Below are positions 10,592 to 21,068 of a DNA stretch of 64,000 bases, piece after piece; within the stretch, counting starts at the first letter, position 1, and each line of letters opens with the position of its first letter. The stretch is from positions 62,001 through 126,000 of the forward strand of contig WTXI01000071.1 of NCBI GenBank assembly GCA_022376515.1, read 5' to 3'. Below the pieces are notes generated by a model. It saw nothing but the letters and a program-made list of their open reading frames with translations. It did no database searches and was not told the origin of the DNA. Origin of the DNA: Lactifluus volemus. Its lineage: Eukaryota; Basidiomycota; Agaricomycetes; Russulales; Russulaceae. Both the position numbers and the translations under genes were made by a program.

Positions 10592-13500
10592 TCAATTTCC
10601 GCCGGTAGTCCGTCCCCGTTTCCGAGGATTACGCTTCGCAGCGGCGGAAGACTGTTCCGCGCTCGAAGTGGTCGGCGATGCCGTCTCCCCACCCCCTCCC
10701 TTGCGCTTTAGCGTCGCATTTGCCGTTGAAGGCGTTGATGACCCCGAAGGACCTGCTGCAGCTGGGTTTGGGGCATTCGATTGTTGCGGCGTGCCTTTCG
10801 ATTTGTCGGGCGATGACGCCGGGGAAGACGTCGAAGGTGCGCTTTGCGGAATCGTCGCGGGTGGGATCTGAGCAGAGGGCGGAGCGGACGATAAATTGGG
10901 TGGATATAACGAATGCGTTGACGGTCCTGCACCCATACCATCAGGGGGAGGGGGGAACTGGCCCTGAGGATGCATCTCCCGAATCCTTTGCGCGACGTGC
11001 TTTAGCGTCTCTGGCAAAATAGATATGTGTATCAGCCCCGCCGGAGGCTTTCGCCAAGGAGTTGAACGCACCTAACGGACCAACGCATGCATCATGCGAG
11101 TATTGCATGAGATCGGTCATCTGTGCGACGCTCTCCGCCAACTAAAACACAGTCAGGACATTTTGGACTTGCGCCAGCGAAGCCTAGCAAGCGAACGTAC
11201 CTCAAGACATCTCATGGTAGCTTGTGGAATACCAAAAGCATTAACTGGCTCCGCCGGAATGAACGCACGCTCGTAAGTTATCCGAGGTTCTTCCCATCTT
11301 TCATCATCTCTTTGGCCCGTCTGTGGCGGCGGCAGCTGGGGTTGGGAAAGTACACCTACACCGTTTACAGACGGAGATGGTGTTGGAGCATTACGTACTT
11401 GTGGGGTCTTGTTGGCGTCAAGGCGGTTACCGGTTATCACATCGACCGAGACGTGTTTCTCGTAAAGGTTAGAGTCGAACTGGATGTGGTTGATCTTTAG
11501 TATTAATGCAGAAGGCAGCGCGGATTGCGCTGCAGAGGTACCATTTTGAGTTGTGTTAGAAGTCAGGCAGACGTAGGCTGTAAATGGTCCGCGCAATGTT
11601 ACAGTATATCCATTGTGATATCGATACGTCCACATTGCAGAGACACATTGTACGACTGCTTGGTTGTGGCCGATGACACGTTCGCGTGCGCCATCAAGTG
11701 ATAATGTCATAGATTTGACGCCCGACTGACTTGTAACGAGAAAAAACCGGGGTAGGACTGGTGTGCCAACCTCTGCCCTACTAGTCAGCAGAAAGCCCAA
11801 GAACTTCGGACGATCCTGGACGTACCGAATACTTTTGCCTCTACCTTTTGATTGTCTTTCCATAGTGTAAGTTTGAGGGTCGCTGAGTTTACGAAGAACT
11901 CCTCCACCAATTTCGACCAATGCGAGAGTTGTAATTTTTGGGACTGCAAGGTCAGTGCGTTCGTGATCTGGTTCAGTGACATTGACGGGAACACATACTT
12001 TTTGCTCTTCAGCTGCAAGCATGCCACTGAACTGCAGGACACGCATCAAAGCCTGGCCAAACCCGATCAGGGGACCGTGACTATGGAGCCGAAGCATAGT
12101 GAGGAAAACAAACATAGCCGGGACATGAGAATTACACAAACCTTGTCATGGGCGGACGAATACCAGGCGCAGACTGTCGCGAAGGGTCGCCATTCTCTGT
12201 GGACGACACTGGGGTCAAGGGCGGCGGTCCAGTGGTACCAATGTTTGGGCGAAGCGGGGGGGCCGATCCACTGTGATACTTGTCGGCGGGGGTCCTTGGA
12301 AGAGCGTTGCGTCCGGTGGAAGCGTCCAGGAATTTGGGGGTTGAGTGATGGTCCCATTTGTTGCTGTGAAGACGGTCGTTGCGGCTGGGACTGGGGACGG
12401 GCTGGGTGAGGAACAGGTGCGGTGAATCTATGGGCCGGAGACATGTGTGGTTGTTGGTGTGGTGTTTGCTGTCGAGGTGGTGTGGGATGTGATGGGCCCT
12501 GGGGCGTTTGAGCCCGCTGATGTGGTAAACCAAGAGCCGAATGCGATGAAGAGGAAGGTCGTGCTGGGGGCATGGTCGTGAATGTCGGAAATCCCTCATT
12601 CATGCCGGGGCCACCACTCCCAGAAGGAACACCAGGACCGTGTTGCATAGAAGAAGCAGCAAGCTGTGCTGGGGTTGGTGTAAAATCCGGACGGGTGGGC
12701 GACACGCCAGAGGGCCCCGCGCCACCGCTGGAAAGATTGTGCCCCATTTCTATTGGTTGAGATGGTGATGATGCAGGGCGCATGAAGTTGAACTGATTTG
12801 CCGGGTTTGATCCAGCTATATGAGTTGGTGGAGGGTGTGGTGTACCTTGCGAGAAAGGGCCGCTGGAAAATCCTGGCACCGCGCCAAATGAGTTGGCGCG
12901 TTCGGTGGAGAGAGGACGGTGCATTGATTGTGACATCGAAGTTGCTGGCCCTTGCGAAGCCTGTGAGGGCTGTTGAGTTCCTGGGCCACCAATGGACATA
13001 TGATATCCTTGCTGGGGTTGCGTCTGTTGGGATACATTGCCAATTATACCGGGAGGTACCGTCCCACCAGGTCCTCGCATATTTGACACGCTTATAGACG
13101 ATGGACGAGCAAGAGGTTGACCAGGTAGGGAGGGCTGATTAGCTCGCATGCCCATGTGCGATTGGGGCTGAGACTGAGGCCCTGTACGTTGAGTTGGCAG
13201 GCCACCGGCAAGGCCTATTGGGGCATTCGCGGGATGAGAAGCAGCGTGAGATGTCGCGAGGGGTCCGACACCCACTGGTTGGGTTGCGACGCGCTGCGGT
13301 CCTTGGCCATTTTGAGATCCCATTCCCGGATAGCCAACTCCCGAAGGCTGCGCTGGGACGACACCATTGATAACCGAGGGACCGGTCTGCGCTCCTCCGG
13401 CGGTGGCACGTTGCGACTGAGCAAGCATTTCGCGCTGACGGTTGTCTGATCGTATGCGTGATAGGGGATGGTTAGAAGGGAAGGGACCATTGGATGAGTG

Positions 13501-13641
13501 CGCGTTAGGGAGGAAGTTCATGGCTTGGTTGGGGCCAGGGATAAGGTTCATATTATGGGGTTGAGCAGGTGCTGATTGGCTATGCTGCTGGGATAGGAAG
13601 GGCTGGTTCATCGGAATCGCACCTTGAGGAAGACCTAACAT
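10592..13641 (-). CDS. LIM-binding (Ldb/Som1-type) transcriptional co-regulator
   Basis: Protein with a LIM_bind/Ldb-type dimerisation core. Exon 1 starts at 13641 (MLGLPQGAIPMNQPFLSQQH) and is a roughly 500-residue Gln/Pro/Ser/Gly-rich region. Later exons carry the conserved core: GQALMRVLQFSGMLAAEEQK, then after an intron (GTATGT...TTGCAG) LSHWSKLVEEFFVNSATLKL, then VGTPVLPRFFLVTSQSGVKS, AMWTYRYHNGYTVTLRGPF and LKINHIQFDSNLYEKHVSVD. A further exon carries SVAQMTDLMQYSHDACVGPL, and the tail is Pro/Ser-rich with a basic end (KRNPRKRGRTTGGN-stop). A 328-codon open frame at 11153-12139 simply reads through several introns. Fungal members (Som1, Mfg1, Adn1 types) act with Flo8-like factors in morphogenesis and adhesion; that role is inferred. 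The frame at the end of exon 1 is doubtful (see findings). It is divergent from IMP3. Confidence 0.83.
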
Positions 13642-13981
13642 AACCAGCTGACTAGTTGTCTGCGAGCCCGGAAAGGGGAAAAAGTTGTCAGCCAGGATGT
13701 AAAGATGGTGGGGACTCGAGCATGCGCTGCAGATTCGCAGGAGTCAAGTAGAGCGGTAGCGAGAAGATCGAGCAGGTAAGATAAGCGGTTAGATTTCCTC
13801 TTCGATAGCGACAGACCTAAATGAAAGAAAAAATCGCAGTTGTAGAGAACAGCGAAGGGGACGTCGGCGACGTTGTTGGCGTCGAGCACGAAGTGAGGCG
13901 AATCCCTTGCAAAACTCGCACGGTCGGAGTCACACTAAACGTGACGTATCATCACTGTCACGTCACACTCCCTCTCTCTCC
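13642..13981. promoter_or_regulatory. Shared divergent promoter region (Ldb-like / IMP3)
   Basis: 340 bp lies between two divergent start codons and must carry both promoters. A near-palindromic CGTGACG...CGTCACG-like pair sits at about 13940-13965, just before the IMP3 start. Its role as a regulatory site is speculative. Confidence 0.5.
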
Positions 13982-14795
13982 ATGGTTCGTCAATTCAAGC
14001 ATCATGAAAAGAAATTGTTAAAAAGAGTAGATTTTCTAAATGTAAGTTTCTTTCAACGACGACGACAAGATATATAATTTTCCTAGTGGAAGCAAGATGC
14101 AAACATTCGTGAGATCAAAATAATGCGCAGGTATCATATACAGGATCGTGAAGATTACCACAAGTACGTTCCCCCCTCCACATGCTCTGCCTTCAATTTA
14201 CCCATGATCAGGTACAACAAGCTGTGTGGTTCATTGCGATCCTTAGCTCATCGCATCTCGCTACTTCCTCCTCAAGATCCCTTCCGCGCTCGGATGGAGG
14301 GGCAGATCCTCTCCAAACTTTATGACATTGGAGTCCTCAACTCACAGGCAAAATTGAGTGACGTCGATAGCAAACTTACTGTAGCTGCATTTTGCAGACG
14401 TCGTCTGGCAGTCATCATGGTCACTTCAAAGATGGCAGAAACAGTCAGCGCAGTGGGGCATCACCTTTTTCGATCCACGGGATGTGCCATTCTCATCAAA
14501 CAATTAGGCAGTCAAGTTTATTGAGCAGGGCCATGTCCGAGTTGGACCTGATAATATCGCCGACCCGGCTTATCTTGTCACACGGTGAGTATCATGTTGC
14601 TGCGTAAATCCATTGCCTACGCACAATAAAATAAATAAAAAAAGACATATGGAAGATTTTGTCACATGGGTCGACACATCCAAATTGAAGAGGACAGTTA
14701 TGAAGTATAATGACGAAGTGCGTCGTATTTTCAGTATTTGACATTCTCCGTTGACGTTGATCTTGTTTCAGCTTGACGACTTTGACCTGCTGTGA
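13982..14795 (+). CDS. IMP3: U3 snoRNP protein IMP3 (S4-domain)
   Basis: Small-subunit processome component that bridges U3 snoRNA with pre-18S rRNA in the nucleolus. Six-exon model: the start at 13982 gives [20 protein letters not shown], then intron GTAAGT...CCTAG, then [20 protein letters not shown]; intron GTACGT...ATCAG; then [20 protein letters not shown] and the S4 core [20 protein letters not shown]. Intron 14453-14507 joins SA to [20 protein letters not shown]. Intron 14585-14644 leads to [20 protein letters not shown], and a last tiny exon gives LDDFDLL-stop (14772-14795). Total about 184 residues, the usual IMP3 length (yeast and human about 183). All splice phases agree. It is divergent from the Ldb-like gene and upstream of kinesin-3 on the same strand. 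Confidence 0.96.
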
Positions 14796-15037
14796 TTTCG
14801 CTAGATGGACCTCCCTTATTATAAACTGTACTGTAGTAGACTACGCAGCTAGATGAGAATTCATCGCTTTTGTGTCTGTCCACGTGGATTTTAGAGCCCG
14901 TCACGCGTCGCGTCTCTCTTTGGTCTCACCAAACTCGCTTCCTTCTGTCGCCGTTGCGTATCGCTAAGGCATCCTCTTTATTCTACTTTCTTCCTCCATT
15001 CTGGACGTAAATTTAGACTGGCATAGTCAGCATCCCC

Positions 15038-18000
15038 ATGGCCGATCACGGCGATGGCAATATCAAGGTTGTCGTTAGATGTCGTCCTCTCAACACGCGC
15101 GGTCAGTTTCCGTCCTGCGCACCGCAACCCCAGCCTCTCTCGCTCACGTCGCTAAATCGCAGAGCTCGCGCGTGGTGCAAAGCCACTCATCCGCATGTCC
15201 GGAAACCAAACGTTCCTTGATCCACCAGAGCCTGGCTCTGCCCAGGAGAAGGCCTCGGGTCGCGCGACCGAACGCAAGACAATGGCCTTCTCTTTTGACA
15301 AGAGCTACTGGTCCGCAGGTCCTCGTGATGAACCGGGATACTGTTCTCAGCAAACACTTTTTGACGATCTTGGGAAAGAGTTGCTAGATCATGGGTTCGC
15401 CGGATTCAATGCGTGCATTCTAGCTTGTGAGTATCGTTTTCGTGTCTCTGGCCTGTCTGACGCGAACTCTCAATGAAAGATGGACAGACCGGTACGTCCC
15501 ATTTACCCTTCTCTCGATTCGCGTTCCGACTTTAGACAGGGTCTGGAAAATCGTATAGGTACGACATACCTCGCAGCTCATTTGTGCTCGTTCTTTTCCT
15601 TATTCGTATCGCCAATCTCACTTTCTGGATGCCCTCTTCTTCTCCACATCGACATTATCACATCCATCTTCCATTTGCCGTAGCATGATGGGCTGTGAGT
15701 TGCACAATCACATGTTTCACACGCCACCCCGCTCAAGCTGCGTTCCGTAGATGGACTGGACAAGGGTATCATCCCACAGACGTGTAGCGAGTTATTCGTA
15801 CGCGTGGCAGATAAGAGTGCCGCGGACGAACACCTCAATTTTACCGTCGAGGTATCTTATATTGAGGTACGCTGTCCTTTCCCGTTCTTCCTAGGCCATC
15901 CATTCACAGTCATACCCGTACAGATTTACAATGAGAAGGTACGCGATCTACTGAACCCGAAGAATACTGGCAATCTGCGTGTTCGTGAGCACCCAATCCT
16001 GGGCCCCTATGTGGAAGACTTGTCGAAGCTCGCCGTGAACAGCTACGATGAAATGATGACGCTCATGGATGAAGGCAACAAAGCGCGTACGGTTGCCGCA
16101 ACCAACATGAATGAGACGTGAGTGACTGATCGATCCCATATTGCGAGTCATCTCATTCCTATGTTTTCGTAGATCCTCGCGTTCGCATGCCGTTTTCACA
16201 CTCATACTGACTATGATGCGCCATGACGTAGACACGAACCTCGACACGGAAAAGGTGTCGCGGATCAGGTGCGAGCCCTTCTCGGTGTTGTTTGTAGCCC
16301 TGGCTCTGATTTACCTTAGCCTGGTCGACCTCGCCGGTTCTGAGCGTGCCAATTCTACAGGGGCGACTGGCCAGCGGCTGAAGGAGGGCGCAAACATCAA
16401 CAAGTCCCTCACGACCCTTGGCAAAGTTATTTCCTCCCTTGCTGCTGCCTCAGGCGATGGCAAGAAGGGAAAGAAGAAAGGAGAAGACTTTGTGCCCTAT
16501 CGTGATTCGGTGTGTATGCGGGCATGGGCCTGTGCGAGGTGTTGGATCTAATCCACATGCACCGTAGGTCCTTACGTGGCTTCTAAAGGATTCACTCGGC
16601 GGGAATTCAAAGACGGCCATGATCGCGGCTATTTCCCCTGCCGACTACGAAGAGACATTGAGCACGCTACGATATGCGGATCAGGCGAAGAAGATCAAAA
16701 ACAAGGCCGTCGTCAATGAGGATCCAAATGCCAAGCTTGTACGTGAACTCAAGGAAGAGCTGGAGATGCTTCGAGGTGTGAATCTATTTTCCTATCTGAA
16801 AACATAGGCTGGAGCTCGAGGACAGCTCGTGTGGCGGGCTCAAGTGGCGAAGACGTCTACGACCCGAAGATCCCGCCTGAGAAGCAAAGGGTTACATATA
16901 AAGCGAAGGACGGAACAATTAGGACTGTTACCAAGGCTGAGCTACAGGATCAGCTCGAGTCTAGTGAGAAGCTTATGCAGAGTCTCAACGAAACCTGGGA
17001 GGAGAAACTCCAACGCACGCAATCAGTCCAAAAAGAGCGTGAAAAGGCCCTCGAGGAACTAGGTATCACAGTCGAGAAAAATAACGTTGGCGTACACACA
17101 CCGAAGAAGGCGAGTACCGCACCTCAGATGGGGATCGCCCTCCTCGCTAAATGCTAGATATTAGATGCCACACCTCGTCAATCTGGTGAGTAATTTGGTT
17201 CAACATATGGAGGTGCTAATCAGGAGATCCTTGTTGCTCAGAACGAAGGTGAGTCTCCAATCTAAAGTATTACTTGTTAGTCACCGCGCGTAACAGATCC
17301 ACTCATGAGCGAGTGTCTGATCTACCAACTAAAGCTTGGTAGAACAACGGTGATACCGCTCAATGCAGTCGTTTCCACTTTCTGACTTTCGCCCTTCAGG
17401 TCGGACGCTTGGATAGTGAAAAGGCTGTCCACATACGTTTAAGTGGCAATAATATCCTCGAAGAACATTGTCACTTCGAGAACAATGACGGAAAAGTGAC
17501 TCTACATTCGCTTCCAGATGCCATCACAGTACGTGTGTGTCCTCACTGCACTCGAGAAGCGATCCCTGACGGTACGCAGTTCTTGAACGGAAAACAAATT
17601 TCCGCTGGGCAGGTGAGTTTTTCGCTCAATGACGGAGTCATTCTGCTCAAACCCTTCAGCCTCACAAACTTCGCTCCGGTTTTCGCATCATTCTCGGTGA
17701 GTCGCTTGGTGTTTGAGTCGAGCTCTTTGACAACGGCATTGTGCGACAGGGGAGCACCATGTCTTCCGGTTTAACAACCCTGAAGAAGTTCGGAAACAGC
17801 GTGATCGTGCGACTATGAGGTCCAACTTACAATACAGTTTGACCGCAGCCGACCTAGAGTCACGCCCAGATTCGCCCACCTCGTCATCCGGCGAGATTGA
17901 AGATGTTGACTGGACATTTGCCAAACGTGAAGCAGCGCTAGCGAGGCTCGGTCTAGATCCAGCACTGGACAGTCTCCCGGACGAAGACCTTAACAAGTTA

Positions 18001-21000
18001 TATGAACGTATCACTATGGTCAAGAACATACGCGACCATAACCTGAAGCACCGGCCCGAGAGCAGTCTTAGCCAGGCCGATGACGTGTGGAGCGAATCTG
18101 GGCGTCCGTTTTCGAGCGATGCACTGACGGATGACACAAGTGTCGACGCAGGGCCGAGTCGCGGAAGCCCTGATGTCGACGCTTTGAAGGAAGTTCAGAA
18201 CCAGCTCGAAACCCAGCGACAAGAATGGGTGTCACGATTGCAGGCGATCTCAGGGTCCACGGAGACAGAGGATCTTATTGAGGAGAGGGATCACATGCAG
18301 CACCAGCTAAAACTGGTCCAGATGAGAATGCGGCGTCTGTTAGATGCCCGCGCTCGTGGCGAGACCGAGCTGGAGGTTGAGCTCTTTGAGCCAGCCTTGT
18401 ACTCTGCTAAGCAGCTCAGGCTCATTCGAAGGGTTCTAGACAAATGGAGGGCGCACCGATCGTTCTCGATGGCCGAGAGCGTCCTTTCTGCTGCGGTGTT
18501 AGTGAAAGAAGCAAACGTCATCAGGTTTGTTTGTGATTTCATCACTGGTGCCCCCCAATTTTGACTGTGGACTTAGCAAGGAGCTCGGTAAGGATGTGAT
18601 CTACAACTTCACGGTCGCCTCCGGGGGATCGCTGGCAGCTCCTGTGTCATCTGTCAACACGATTGCCGGACTGGATGAATTTGGTGATGTCGTAGATCCT
18701 GTGTTATTGTCGATGACCCAGCCAACTGTCGCGGTGAAGGTCCTGGACAAGCGACACAATGCCATCTATGTATGGTCGCTCGATCGCTTACGACAGCAGC
18801 TGCAGCGAATGCGTAACCTCACTTCTTTCATCGATCGCCCTTCATACTCGCAGCACTTTTCATCGGAAGAACCCTTTTACAACTCTCCCCCGCCGGAATA
18901 CTCCTTCGTCGGCAATGCCCTACTCTCACTTGCGCCCCTCTCCCGTCGACTTTCCTCAACTTCCATCGTGCCTATTTTTTGCCGATACACCGCCGAAGCG
19001 ATTGGCTCTTGTCGCGTGGACGTCAAGATTATCAACGTGGTGATGACACCCAAGTATACCCCAAACTCCACAACCTCCACTCGGTCATCGTCACCCGTAC
19101 CTGGTGGTCTTCTTGCTGGTAGCAAGTTGAGCTTCTTCTTGACCGTGGACTCGGTCAAGGGGCTTGCACCCCACGATTTTTCGGCGGCTCATCTGCAAGT
19201 GCGTTTATCGTCATTCGTGGGTCCAAGTCTCAAATCGGAAGAAATCTATCACTCCAACTCTGTAAATTTGGACTCATCCACCCCATCTGACTTGAAATTC
19301 CGCCGTAGCTTCTCTATCGTGGTGAACTCGAAAGTCTTGACCCACTTCCGGCAAGGGTACGCTCCGATTGAATTGTTCGCATCTATGCGACCGCAATACC
19401 TAGAAAGAATGGAACGCTGGGACGAAATGCGCGACCAGAAAACCTATCCACCCGCTTTCGCTCCTCCTCCCGAATTTATGTCTGGGGGTGTGCAACCGAT
19501 GCGTCGCTCCGAAACGGATTTCTTTATGGAACAATTGCACGACGTAGTTGCCTGGCTACAAGTTCGCGAACTTGGGCCCGATGGACAATACGCTCCAGTT
19601 CCTGTGGTTTCACAAGGTAACTTGGACCCGGGCGCTTTCAGTCTCCATCAAGGGTTGCAGCGGCGATTTGTGCTCACGATGACGTCGAATTCTGGGCGGC
19701 AGCTTCCATGGACAGAGGTTGTCAGGATCAAAGTTGGCAACGTCCGCCTCCTCGACGCCAAAGGACGCGTTCATGAGCCGTCTTCTCGCCCCCTTATCAC
19801 CCTTCCGCTACAGCAAGACCAAGTTGTAGAATTCAGAGCGGATGGTTCTGGAGTTTTGTCTGCAGAGTCGTTGTGGGACTCGAGCATCCACAATTCCATA
19901 CTACTCAATCGAGTAACGCCAACCAATCAACGCGTACTGTTACAAGTCTCATGGTCGTTGCCATCGAGAGCTGTGTTGATCCAGTTCAGTTCTCCATGGA
20001 CATGGCAATCACAATGCAAACGCGCGACGCCCGCCCACCTTCTCGGTTTTTCGCATTACTCAATTCCACGAGGATTTTGTCCAAGACCAGCAACGTTTTT
20101 CGAGTGAGGCTATCACCCCCGCTCACACGTTCGCCAGAGGACCTCTGGCGGCTTGACACATCAGAGAAGTACGTGCGTGGAGAAGACGTCCTTGGAGGAT
20201 GGCGTCCCCGTGGTATCACCGTCGTCGAAGATCATAAAAAGTTGGTTGCGATGGAACACCGAGCGGCAGACGTCCAAGCGATACGCGCGATGCTAATGAA
20301 CTCGTCCGAAGCTGTCCAACCGTCACAAGCGGATGCGGCGGTCTGGGGGTCGGAAACGCTGCTTCGTAAATCTCTTGCGCTGTGGCAGAAACAATTTGGG
20401 TGTCGTGGCGAGGTACGGGACTCGTAATGAAGTGAAGGTGGTCTTTCGTACTAATGTCCTCTCAGATTGTCTTGCGTCAGGAGCCTACGGAGCTGGGTGA
20501 CGGTGCCAAGCCAGGTACTCAAAGACCAGGCGCGGACGCCTCATCAGAGTTGCGACAGCTCGTTTCGAGCACGAAACTCGTGCCGCGCAGGTGTGCTTGT
20601 CGTAATATCTTAAAGCGTTTGCCGTCTTGATGAAACAATTTCCCCTCTTGCAGCGATGTTCCGACAAAGAAGGGTCATCTCATGATTCTTATTGATGCCA
20701 ATCAGGATATTTGGGAGAAGCGGTGGTTTGTTCTTAGAAGGTAATGTTATCAAACTACCCTCATATCGGGCTATTCTTACACCCGCGAAAAGACCATATC
20801 TTCATGTTTACAAACACTCGAATGAGGTTGAAGAAATAACCGTTATTAGTTTAGACGGAGTCAATGTTGAGAGCAATTCAGAAATGGAGTCTCTTCTTGG
20901 CGTAAGCGCTACTCACCTTACCGCGCATGGTGATACTAACACCCTCTAAAGAAGCGATTTACCTTCACACTCTTTACCTCCTCGAATTCACACGCACTTG

Positions 21001-21068
21001 CCGCGCCAAACCTCAGAGAACTGCAGGCATGGATAATCAAACTGGATCCCACACGTTTACCGTTGTAA
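15038..21068 (+). CDS. Kinesin-3 motor, Unc104/KIF1 type
   Basis: Microtubule plus-end motor for early endosome and vesicle transport. Domain order: motor ([19 protein letters not shown] from 15038; P-loop GQTGSGKSYSMMG at 15480-15694 across microexons; switch [14 protein letters not shown] near 16110-16195; switch [18 protein letters not shown] near 16320), neck and coiled coil ([14 protein letters not shown]), FHA domain ([20 protein letters not shown], about 17410-17760), the KIF1B-like and DUF3694-type stalk regions (about 18000-20100), and a C-terminal PH domain for phosphoinositide binding ([20 protein letters not shown] ... [22 protein letters not shown]). The stop at 21066-21068 follows a final exon opening [20 protein letters not shown]. 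The full length of about 1,600 residues matches the family. One join near 19946-19989 is ambiguous: either a 44-nt intron or a frameshift. The family call is very secure. Confidence 0.95.

Noticed and set aside
11153..12139. A single 328-codon minus-strand open frame
   Set aside because: It reads through introns of the Ldb-like gene; the conserved LSHWSKLVEEFF block is in another frame and needs splicing.
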